Below, in pieces: positions 26,629 to 34,381 of a DNA stretch of 64,000 nt; positions within the stretch are counted from its first letter, which is position 1; each line of letters starts with the position of its first letter. Source of the DNA: Sorangium aterium (lineage in GTDB: Bacteria > Myxococcota_A > Polyangia > Polyangiales > Polyangiaceae); the NCBI RefSeq assembly GCF_028368935.1, contig NZ_JAQNDK010000005.1, forward strand, positions 558,001-622,000, given 5' to 3'. The notes beneath the pieces were generated by a model. It was given only the letters and a program-made list of their open reading frames with translations. It was not told where the DNA came from and did not search any database. The position numbers were made by a program, and so were the translations under genes.

Positions 26629-26690
26629 GCGTGCTCGCGCGAGCACGCGACCGCGCGACCGCGCGACCGCGCGAGCACGCGACCGCGCGC
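26629..26690. repeat. 20-bp perfect palindrome followed by 8-bp tandem repeats
   Basis: GCGTGCTCGCGCGAGCACGC (26629-26648) is a perfect palindrome. It is followed by 8-bp units CCGCGCGA at 26651, 26659 and 26667, then GCACGCGA and CCGCGCGC to 26690. The surrounding 26406-26978 gap contains no convincing gene. It includes the divergent upstream region of the methyltransferase and the leader of the RRM gene. The element could be slippage-generated or a protein-binding site. Confidence 0.7.
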
Positions 26691-26978
26691 TGGTTGCCGC
26701 TGCGGGCGGAAAGCGAAAAGATTGCTGAGACACTCCTTGCTGTTGGTGCCCCAAGGGAGTAGCTTGGGCCCCTCACGACGTCACTGGCTCTCGACACGAT
26801 GCGTTCTCTCTCCCTCCACGCGAGGGAGATCGTTGCTCGCGCGGATGACTGGACGACGCACCGTGTGCCTGCGCGGGTTCGCTGCGCGGCACGCCTCCGT
26901 TCGAACCGCGACGGCTTCATCGAATGGCAGGCGAAGAGCGCTCACGAGCGCAGCTGCAAGCCGTGAAAGTAACGTGTC

Positions 26979-27266
26979 ATGGGTAATCGTCTCTATGTCG
27001 GCAATCTCTCGTACAGCACCACCCGCGAGTCCCTCGAGGCCGCGTTCGCTGGCAGCGGCGAGGTCCGCGAGGTCTCGATGCCGACCGATCGGGAGACCGG
27101 CCAGCCGCGCGGGTTTGCGTTCGTCACGATGGGCTCGGCCCAGGCGGCGAACAGCGCCATCTCGCAGCTCAACGGCATGATGCTCGATGGGCGCTCGCTC
27201 AAGGTGAACGAGGCGCAGGAGCGTCCGGCAGGCGGCGGCGGCGGCGGCGGTCGCGGTCGTTACTGA
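26979..27266 (+). CDS. RRM-type RNA-binding protein (glycine-rich)
   Basis: This is a 95-residue single-RRM protein of the cyanobacterial Rbp/bacterial cold-shock-like class. RNP2 is RLYVGNLSYS at residues 3-12. RNP1 is RGFAFVTM near residues 45-52 and retains both aromatic positions of RGFAFV. The C-terminus is a short Gly-rich tail ending GRGRY, which may help RNA binding. The full length is usual for the family. These proteins bind single-stranded RNA and often respond to temperature. A long untranslated leader upstream would fit post-transcriptional control. The gene is monocistronic and ends at a strong terminator. Confidence 0.95.
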   Translation: MGNRLYVGNLSYSTTRESLEAAFAGSGEVREVSMPTDRETGQPRGFAFVTMGSAQAANSAISQLNGMMLDGRSLKVNEAQERPAGGGGGGGRGRY

Positions 27267-27292
27267 TCGCCCCTTCGTCGCGTCGTAACATC

Positions 27293-27327
27293 GCGGCGGG
27301 CCATGAAGGCCCGCCGCGTTTATTTTG
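27293..27327 (+). terminator. Rho-independent terminator of the RRM gene
   Basis: GCGGCGGGCC and GGCCCGCCGC pair perfectly over 10 bp around an ATGAA loop, and GTTTATTTTG follows directly. This is the clearest intrinsic terminator in the window, 26 bases after the RRM stop codon. Confidence 0.9.
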
Positions 27328-27688
27328 TCTTCGAGCCGCCCGGGCCGCAGGCCGGTGCGCGCGAGCGCCGCGCCAGGCGAGGGGGCCGCTGGACCCTGAG
27401 GCCGCCGCACGGGCGCCATCGTGAGCTGGTGCGGCCACCGCTGGGGCGACCGTGGCTTCAACGACGACGACGGCTCGCGCGACATGCTGGCCCTCGATAT
27501 CGTGACGCTCGGCGAGCTCTCCCAGAACGACCGCCACGAGTCCTCAATGAGCCCGAGCTTGCCGGTGCGTCGCGGCGCGCTGGTCCGAGGTCGACGCGAG
27601 CTATCAGGTCGCCCGCCTGGAGCCCGCGGCCGCGCGTGTCGAGGGGTTCACGGTCGTCTCTGGCCGCTGATACCTGAAGCGTAGGATC
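27328..27688. other. Probable gene-remnant region, no intact gene
   Basis: Short open stretches in different plus-strand frames (for example DMLALDIVTLGELSQ around 27480-27525 and SYQVARLEPAAARVEGFTVVSGR ending near 27670) have protein-like composition but are not joined in one frame. None has a good start. I read this as the debris of one or more old genes. I see no RNA gene or mobile element here. Confidence 0.3.
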
Positions 27689-27796
27689 GTGAAAAAGCCC
27701 CGCATCGACGAGATCGGTCTCTATATTATCGTGGTGCTGCGGCTCGTTTTCTGGTACATGATGACGGTCGCGCGGCGAAGTGGACGAGTTGGATAG
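27689..27796 (+). CDS. Possible 35-aa single-pass membrane peptide
   Basis: Starting at GTG 27689 the frame encodes a 35-residue peptide. It has a basic N-terminus (KKPRIDE), a hydrophobic core of about 18 residues (GLYIIVVLRLVFWYMMTV) and a basic end (ARRSGR). The topology pattern is that of a small inner-membrane protein. The DNA is unusually AT-rich for this window. The ribosome site is weak (GTAGGATC), so it may instead be a remnant of a larger membrane protein. Confidence 0.3.
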   Translation: MKKPRIDEIGLYIIVVLRLVFWYMMTVARRSGRVG

Positions 27797-27867
27797 AGAT
27801 GCCGCCTGGACCCGTTGGGCTCGAGCGACAGGCAAGTCCGTAAAGCGCCGCTCGAGGCAGCTCGTGC

Positions 27868-28203
27868 ATGCACACCCGGAAGCACGCGCCCGGCGTGCCT
27901 TCCGCGTTCGTGCGGCTGAGCGCAAGGAAAGTGGTCGCCATGAAAGCGTGTTTATCGCGGGTCGTGGATGGCGTGGAACAGAGGCTCTGCTGGCGCTTCC
28001 AGGTGCACGGGCGGAGCGAGGCCATGTACGAGCCGGCGGACGGCTCGCACGGTCCGTTCGATCGCGACCGCCAGCGGAACCTCAAGCTGGGCGAGACGTT
28101 CCAGCGGCTGGACCGCTCGGGATCTCCCCGGAAGTACGATGGGCTCTTCTGGCAGCCAAAGAGCTCGCCAAAGAGCTCGAGCGACGACGGGTTCGGTCCG
28201 TGA
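27868..28203 (+). CDS. Hypothetical protein, 111 aa
   Basis: The frame has G/C at most third positions from about codon 34 on, as real genes here do, and ends at 28203. The product is polar and charged (WRFQVHGRSEAMYEPADG, LKLGETFQRLDRSG) with no signal peptide or membrane segment. An internal ATG at 27940 may be the real start. No family is recognised. The opposite strand is also open, so coding is not certain. Confidence 0.35.
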   Translation: MHTRKHAPGVPSAFVRLSARKVVAMKACLSRVVDGVEQRLCWRFQVHGRSEAMYEPADGSHGPFDRDRQRNLKLGETFQRLDRSGSPRKYDGLFWQPKSSPKSSSDDGFGP

Positions 28204-28314
28204 GAGTGAGAGGCTGGACCGTGGCGGCCGGAAGCGAGGACAGCATCCATCTCCGGCATGACGCGGAACCGTGAACTTGTCGCTGAGCTAGCAACCGAGT
28301 CGTGCAACACAGCC

Positions 28315-28671
28315 ATGTCGACCTCCCAGAAGCCCGTCACCTCCGCCGCCTTGCTCGCCACCGCTGCCCACCTCAACTTCCGCGCGACGTCCCGCGACCG
28401 GAGCGGCTCGACGCTCGGCGTGCTCGTCGACGCGTCCGGCGCTCAGCAGTACCTCGTGATCGCCTCTGGCGGCGCGGAGGGCACCTGGACGCTCGCTCGC
28501 GAGCTGCCCGTCGGCCTCGCGCCCTTTCTTCTGTACGAGAGCGCCGCCAACGTGCTGCGCGGCGGGAGCTTGAGCGAGGACGGGAGCATCTCCTTCCATG
28601 GAGCGCTGTATACGATCGAGTCATCGTTCGACGGCAGCACCCGCGCAGCGAAGGTGAGCGGTAGTGTTTGA
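28315..28671 (+). CDS. Hypothetical protein, 118 aa
   Basis: Third-position G/C is very strong and the product looks globular. The predicted beta-rich core includes STLGVLVDASGAQQYLVIASGG and the C-terminus ALYTIESSFDGSTRAAKVSG. No signal peptide, Cys or catalytic motif is seen. I use the ATG at 28315. An upstream in-frame ATG at 28258 gives a less typical extension. It is convergent with the CotH gene across a 77-bp gap. Function unknown. Confidence 0.55.
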   Translation: MSTSQKPVTSAALLATAAHLNFRATSRDRSGSTLGVLVDASGAQQYLVIASGGAEGTWTLARELPVGLAPFLLYESAANVLRGGSLSEDGSISFHGALYTIESSFDGSTRAAKVSGSV

Positions 28672-28748
28672 GCGCCGTCGCGCTCGGATGCCAATCCGAG
28701 GATCCGGCTCAGCGCGGTTGCAGGGCTGAGGCCCGAGCTCGCCTCCCG

Positions 28749-29984
28749 TCAAGGCTCGGCGCGGCACCTCGCGCTGCACCCGTCGCCACCCGCCGTGTTG
28801 CCGTCATCGCACGTCTCGAGCCCCGCGACGTCGCCGTCGCCGCAGACGATCGCGGGATCGACCAGCGCGCGGCGCAGCGTGAGGTCGCTGCGCAGGGCGC
28901 CCACGTGCGCCTTGAACGCGCTCAGGTCGCCTCGGGTCGCGGCGCCGGCGCCGGCGCTGGCCTTGCCGAGCACCTGCTCCGCCCGATCGATGGCCGCGAG
29001 CACGGCGCCCTCGTCCCACGCCGCGCTCACGACGCGGGCGAGCTCGGCGCGATACCGCGCGTCGAGCGCCGGGATCTCGCGGATCCGGCGCGGGAGCACG
29101 GCGACGGGCTCCGTCTCGGTGTCGAAATGCGGGTCGTCCAGGATGCGGTCCATCCCGTGGGCGATGAACACGAAACGCCCGTCGGCCGGGTTCTCGTAGA
29201 GATAATAGTTGTTCGCCCGGTAGGCGTAGCCGTCCCAGTGGCCGAGCAGCGTCTCGAGGGCGTAGCTCGTGAGGAACCGATCCAGGTCGAGGCGCTCGCT
29301 CACCTCCGCGGCGAGCTGCTCGTCCGGCGCGTCCTGGATGGCGGCGGCGAGAGACCGGAGCTCTGCCCCGCCGCCGTCATCGCCGCTGTCGAGCTCCACG
29401 GCGTCGACGTCCTCGGCGAAGTCGCCGCAGCACGGGCCCTCGTAGAGCACGCCCTCGTCGTTCACCTCGCCGAAGTGCCGCCGCAGGAACCGCTTGTCGA
29501 TGGCCTCGGTGACGACGTAGATCCCCTGGTCCACGCCGTTGAGGCTCACCACCGCGTGCGCCGTGCGCGCCGCGGGCACGCCGGCACGGTCGTGCAGCTC
29601 CTCGCCGATCTGCTCGCGCAGGAACGTCGGGTCCTGCTTGGAGTTGTTCAGCAGGAGCTTCTTGAGCCCGTGCAGGTTCGCTTCTTCGGCGAACTCGTCG
29701 AGCTTGACGCTGAAGCTCGGCTTCTCGGACAGCTCCACGGCCGAGTTGCCCTTCTGCCGTATGCCAGCGCCGCTGACGACCTCGCCGTCGTAGACGATGG
29801 TGCACGGGGCGCGGTCGTCGAGGTTCGTGCGGAGCTGCCCCAGGTGGGCCTCATCGACGGTGATCGCGATCTCGTGCAGCGCCGCCCGATCGAAGACGAC
29901 GTCGCTGCCCGGGTCGAGGGGCACACAGCCGCCCTGGCTCGCCGCGACGAGCGCGAGGCCCGCGGACGCATGAAGGGCTCTCAT
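28749..29984 (-). CDS. CotH-family protein kinase-like protein, secreted
   Basis: This is a 411-residue protein. A hydrophobic N-terminus (LHASAGLALVAASQGGC) suggests export. The CotH domain spans ~25-340 with AGIRQKGNSAVELSEKPSFSVKLDEF, LKKLLLNNSKQDPTFLREQ and FIAHGMDRILDD, the last holding the Asp equivalent to the metal-binding HDMD of spore-coat kinase CotH. The C-terminus is a Cys-rich CGDGDVAGLETCDDGNTAGGDGC motif of the DUF4215 type found in myxobacterial surface proteins. It follows the TolC-like gene by 10 bp. I use the ATG at 29984. It probably phosphorylates surface proteins, or is a structural relative. Confidence 0.88.
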   Translation of the reverse strand: MRALHASAGLALVAASQGGCVPLDPGSDVVFDRAALHEIAITVDEAHLGQLRTNLDDRAPCTIVYDGEVVSGAGIRQKGNSAVELSEKPSFSVKLDEFAEEANLHGLKKLLLNNSKQDPTFLREQIGEELHDRAGVPAARTAHAVVSLNGVDQGIYVVTEAIDKRFLRRHFGEVNDEGVLYEGPCCGDFAEDVDAVELDSGDDGGGAELRSLAAAIQDAPDEQLAAEVSERLDLDRFLTSYALETLLGHWDGYAYRANNYYLYENPADGRFVFIAHGMDRILDDPHFDTETEPVAVLPRRIREIPALDARYRAELARVVSAAWDEGAVLAAIDRAEQVLGKASAGAGAATRGDLSAFKAHVGALRSDLTLRRALVDPAIVCGDGDVAGLETCDDGNTAGGDGCSARCRAEP

Positions 29985-29994
29985 CGATCCCGGC

Positions 29995-31422
29995 CTACTG
30001 CTCCGCATCGCTCCTGGACTCCGGAGTCCGGCCAGGGTGGCCCGCCTCGGCGGGGAGCCGGCCGCCCACGGCGTGGCGGAGCTCGCCGACAGCGGTCCAG
30101 TAGCGGCGCACGAAGCGCATCAGCCGGAGCTCCAGGCGCACGCGGCGCTCGTCGACCTCGAGCGCCCGCCCCACGTCGACGTTGCGGCCCTCGATCGCCC
30201 GCTGCGCCTCGGCGCCCGCGCGCTCGGCGGCGGGGGTCATCCGGCGTCGGAGCTCGGTCACGAGGGCCCGGGTGGCCTGGGCCTCGCTCAGGCTCGTCCG
30301 CACCTCGCGCGTCACCAGCTCGACCGCGGCGCCGAGCGCGCGCTGCTCCGCCTTGCGCGCCGTGTCCGCCGCGACGGTGGCCGCGCGGTGCGTGTCGAAC
30401 ACCGGCAGCTCGACGCCGAGCCCGAACGTCCATGCGCGGCCGAGCACGCTCTCGGGCCGGAACTCGTAGCCGACCTCGACGAAGGAGAGCCACGGCCACC
30501 GCGCGGCGCGCTCGGCGTGGAGCGCCGCGTCCGCCGCGTCGCCCTGCGCCGCCGCGAGCTCGATCTCGGGCCGACGCTTGAGCGCGAGCTCGACGGCCTC
30601 CGCCTCCGTGGGGAGCTCCGGGGGAGGCCACGCGCCCTTCGGCGCGCCGATGAGGCGCACGGGCACCGCGGGATCGAGCCCCATGCGCGAGAGGAGCGCC
30701 GCGAGCGCCGCGCTCCGCTGCGCGCGCAGATCCACGCCGTCCTGCTCCGCGTCGACGGCGGTGAGCTCCGTCATCGCCTCGTCGACCGCCGTCGTCCGCG
30801 CGGCGGCGAGCTGCCCCTTCATCCAGGTGGCGAGCGACCGGCGCGCCTCGGCCACCGCGTCGGCGGCCTCGATCTCGGCGTCGAAGAGGAGCACCTCGTC
30901 GAACAGCGACCGGACGTCGGCCTCGAGGGCGATCTCGACCTCGCGCGCCTCGGCGAGCGCCTTGGCCTCGTCCACGCGCGCGGCCGCGACGTTCGCGTCG
31001 ACCTCGCCCGGGCGGGTCACCGGGAAGCGGAGCGCGGTGCTCACCCTCGGCCGGCGCTCGAGGATGCGCTCGAGATCGACGTTCGTGATGCGGAGCTCCG
31101 GGTTATCGAAATGGTCCTCCGCGTCGACCTGCGCCGCGGCCGCCTCGGCGCGGGCGCTCTGCGCGGCGAGCTCGGCGCTGTGGTCCCTCGCCCAGGCGAC
31201 GGCGTCCTCCACGGTCATCGCGAGCGGCGCCGCGCTGGACGCGCCCGGGCGCGCGCCCGGGGCCGCGCGGCCGGGCGCCGGCGCGCCGGCGGACGCGCGG
31301 CCCTCGCGGTAGAGGGCGATCGCGCGGTCGGACGCCGCCGGCCTCGGCGGGGAAGAGCAGCCCGAGAGGGCCGCGCAAATCAACATGACGGGGATCGCCG
31401 CGCGGCGGCGGCGCTGGCTCAC
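29995..31422 (-). CDS. TolC/OEP-family outer-membrane efflux protein
   Basis: This is a 475-residue protein. The start is a GTG overlapping the previous stop (GTGA), followed by a lipoprotein-type signal (VMLICAALSGC). Two OEP repeats of long helices follow (DAVAWARDHSAELAAQSARAEA; EVEIALEADVRSLFDEVLLFD; second half GLGVELPVFDTHRAATVAADTARKA). RNDFD-like features of drug-efflux OEPs are weak, but fold and length fit. It is the outer-membrane channel of a tripartite system with the adjacent HlyD protein. No ABC or RND pump is adjacent, so the inner-membrane partner is unclear. DUF4956 is the only candidate in the operon. Confidence 0.88.
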   Translation of the reverse strand: MSQRRRRAAIPVMLICAALSGCSSPPRPAASDRAIALYREGRASAGAPAPGRAAPGARPGASSAAPLAMTVEDAVAWARDHSAELAAQSARAEAAAAQVDAEDHFDNPELRITNVDLERILERRPRVSTALRFPVTRPGEVDANVAAARVDEAKALAEAREVEIALEADVRSLFDEVLLFDAEIEAADAVAEARRSLATWMKGQLAAARTTAVDEAMTELTAVDAEQDGVDLRAQRSAALAALLSRMGLDPAVPVRLIGAPKGAWPPPELPTEAEAVELALKRRPEIELAAAQGDAADAALHAERAARWPWLSFVEVGYEFRPESVLGRAWTFGLGVELPVFDTHRAATVAADTARKAEQRALGAAVELVTREVRTSLSEAQATRALVTELRRRMTPAAERAGAEAQRAIEGRNVDVGRALEVDERRVRLELRLMRFVRRYWTAVGELRHAVGGRLPAEAGHPGRTPESRSDAEQ

Positions 31423-33516
31423 TGGCCCCACGAGAGCTCCTGGAACGAGGGCGTGGCGGCGTCGAACACGATCGTCAGCGCGCCCGGCGTGAGCGACGGC
31501 GTGATCCCCTCGGGCTTGAGCCCCGGGAACCGCTGGACGAGGCGCGGCGAGAGGACGCCTCCCTCGGGGCGATCCACGCGCCACAGCGCGCCGGCGTCGC
31601 CGTCCGCCGTCGAAGGCGTGGACGTCATGGCGAGCGCGCCGTCCGGCATGAAGACGAGCTCCGAGATGCCGCCCGGCGTGGCCTTCCCCGCGACCTCCAC
31701 GTCGACGCGCGCGCGCGCCCACAGCGCGACGCGGGCCGCGTCGAAGCGCGCGGCCTCGGCCGCGGTCCGCTCCTTCTTCTTCGCGCTCGCGGCCTCGACC
31801 TCCCCGCCGAACAGCGCGCCCGGGGAGCCGACCCGCCAGATCATCGCGTTGCCCTGCGCGTCGAGCGGCGCCTTCAGCCCGAGGTACAGGGCGCCCTGCC
31901 GGAAGGCGAGGCCCTCGATGTCGAGCTCCCGCGTCCCCTCGGGGAGGCCGAGCGCCGCGGCGCGCGCGGGATCCGCGTCGATGACCTCGGCCAGGTGGAT
32001 CTCGCCGTCGACGCGGAAGCCCTGGCCGTCCTGGCGGACGCGGAGGAGCGCGGTCCGCTCCGGCTTGCGCTTCCCCTTCTTGCTGTAGCTCTGCGACGAC
32101 AGGAGGTAGATCTCGCCCGCGTCCCCGGCCGCGATCCCCTCGAGGTCGTTCACCTCGTCGACGCCGCTCACCGGCACCGGCTCTGCGGCGACGGCGCCGC
32201 CCGCGGACATCGCGAAGAGCCACGGCACGCCCTCGTTCTGCTCGTGGCCCGTGTCGTCGCTGACGATGAGGTACCGCGACTCGCCGGGGCGCGCGAGGAC
32301 GCCGGACGGCTCGAAGCGCGTTCGGCTCGCCAGGGTCGGGGGCACCTTCATGGGGGACTGCGACGCGACCGCGCCGGCCTTCGGCGCGGCCCCGGCCTTC
32401 GGCGCGGTGGAGGTGGGCTTCGGCGGCGGCTGGGCGGGGGCCGCGCCGCGGCGCGCGTCGAACGTGATGTCGAAGGCCTGGCCGGGGACGAGCGCCATCG
32501 GCGCGTCCAGCGCGATGGTGACGACGCGGCCCCACGCCGGCAGCTCCGGCGTCGGCCAGCAGCGCGGGGGGAGCTGCGCGACGAGCGGCCCCACGGCGAC
32601 GACCGTGCCCGGGATCGCGTCGCCGAGCTGGCCCCGGATGTAGAGCTCGGCCGCGTCCCCGTCGTTGACGCCGAGGGCGAAGCGCTCGGGGACGCAGGCC
32701 AGCGCGCGCGCGCCCGTGCGCGCGCTCAGGAGCTGCACCAGGGGCATCCCGGCCGGGACCACGTCGCCGGGCTGCCTGTCGATGGAGATGACGCGCCCCC
32801 GCGTTCGCGGCGCGCAGCACGTAGCTCGCGCGCCGCTGCTCGAGCATCGCGATGTTCTCGGTCGCGACGCGCACGTCCGCGTCGAGCTTCGCCGCCAGCC
32901 CCGACGTCCGATCCCGGAGGCCGTTCCGCCGCCGCTCGGTCGCCTTGAGCTGCTCCGTGAGCATGCTCAGCGTCCGCGGCTTCTCGCTGGCGATCGCCGT
33001 GACCGTCGCCTGCTGCAGGTCGAGCTTCGTCAGGTCGTCGAGCACCGCCTGCCGGTTCTCGACGAGCGCCTTCACCCTCGATATCTCGCTGTCCAGCACC
33101 TTCGCCTCGGCGACCGCCCGGCGCTGCTCCTCGCGGTGGATGGCGAGGTGGCGCTCGACCGTCTCGCGGTTCGTGTCGAGCTCCTGCTCGAAGACGGCGA
33201 GCTCCATCTGCAGATCGGCCTCGACCTGGGTCTTCTCCGCCTTGGCGACGGCGATCTCGGCGTCGATCACCGAGCTGTCCAGCGTCGCGATGATCTGCCC
33301 GGCCTCGACCTCCTCGCCGACGCTCACCTCGACGGAGGCCACCCGGGCGGTCTCGACCGGCGAGAGCACCTCGGGCAGCGCCTCCGCGAAGCCGAAGACC
33401 CGCCCGCGCGGGCCGCTGCCCAGGTGGAGCCACAGGGCGGCTCCGAGCGTGAGCACGAAGGTGATCGCGGGGGTGGCGTCCTGGAGCGCCGAGCGGAGTC
33501 GCTGGTAGCTGTACAT
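31419..33516 (-). pseudogene. HlyD-family membrane fusion protein with C-terminal beta-propeller, +1 frameshift
   Basis: The first frame encodes a transmembrane segment, a barrel-sandwich half (VETARVASVEVSVGEEVEAGQIIATLDSS in part), a long coiled-coil hairpin and LRAANAG. The other half continues in the next frame (GRVISIDRQPGDVVPAGMPL). One extra base in a run of five (32796-32800) accounts for the break. After the HlyD beta domain, ~290 residues resemble SdiA-regulated/DUF3616 propellers (YLIVSDDTGHEQNEG, VNDLEGIAAGDAGEIYLLS, ELDIEGLAFRQGALYLGLK). The frame then runs to a GTGA overlap with the TolC gene. It may be a true mutation, a phase-variable tract or a sequencing error. Confidence 0.75.
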
Positions 33517-33618
33517 CGATGATCCTTGCGCGGTGATGACGACGGCGGCTGTGTCAACGAAGCGAGAGGGCCCGCGAGGGCGTGACCGACAGGCATCCTC
33601 CGCGATGGACCTCGGCCG

Positions 33619-34263
33619 CTAGAGATCCAGCGTCGGCTCCTGAAGCATGAGAGAGACGTCCTGCACGCCCGGGATGGCCTGGAGCTTCGCGACGAGCGCC
33701 GAGCGCAGATCGGGCGCGAGGACGGTGATCTGGTAAGCATGCTCCATCGCGGTCCCCTGCGCAGCCTCCCGGAGGGTCACCAGCGAGAAGGTCCGGCAGT
33801 GCGCGCGGAGCACCTTCGCGAGCGCGTCGTCCACCTCGGGCCCGACGGGCGCGGTGAAGCGGACCAGGCCATCCGGCTGTCGTCGCGAGCCCCAGCCGGA
33901 GAAATGGAGGAGCACGCTTCCGGCGGCGAAGATCGCGGTCCCGCCGAGGGCCGCGCCGACCGCCTGGAGCCCGCAGGCGATGCCGACGCCGAGCGCCGCG
34001 AAGACGAACATGATGTCGCGGGGATCGCGCATGGTCGTGCGGAACCGGACCGCGCTCAGGCCCACGGCGACGCCGATGCCGGCGGCGATGCTGCTGCCGA
34101 CGGCGAGCATCAGCATGCAGGTGATGACGCTGCCCATCGCCATGCTGTGCACGGATGAGCGGGAGTAGGAGAGCCCGCGAAATGTGGCCATGTAGACGAG
34201 CGCGACCCCCTGGCCGAGCCCGAACGCGAGCAGGAGCGCCACGACCGCCTTGCGGAAGTCCAT
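33619..34263 (-). CDS. DUF4956 membrane protein
   Basis: The protein has 214 residues with four predicted membrane helices in the N-terminal 120 residues (AVVALLLAFGLGQGVALVY, SVITCMLMLAVGSSIA, GLSAVRFRTTMRDPRDIMFVF region, AALGGTAIFAAGSVLLHF). RFRTTMRDPRDIMF is the family hallmark. The C-terminal ~85 residues are a soluble ferredoxin-like fold (ITVLAPDLRSALVAKLQAIPGV). DUF4956 proteins commonly sit beside CotH and VTC-domain polyphosphate polymerase genes. The ATG at 34263 has AGGGGAACGCC upstream, better than the GTG at 34302. It is the first gene of the operon. Confidence 0.88.
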   Translation of the reverse strand: MDFRKAVVALLLAFGLGQGVALVYMATFRGLSYSRSSVHSMAMGSVITCMLMLAVGSSIAAGIGVAVGLSAVRFRTTMRDPRDIMFVFAALGVGIACGLQAVGAALGGTAIFAAGSVLLHFSGWGSRRQPDGLVRFTAPVGPEVDDALAKVLRAHCRTFSLVTLREAAQGTAMEHAYQITVLAPDLRSALVAKLQAIPGVQDVSLMLQEPTLDL

Positions 34264-34381
34264 GGCGTTCCCCTGGGTGACCCATCCGAGCCAGTCTATC
34301 ACGGCGAGCCGCTCTTTCCCGGGGCGATCGCGGGGCGCGGCGCGCGCCGAGCCCCATCCACGCGATCCACGCGCGTCCGCG

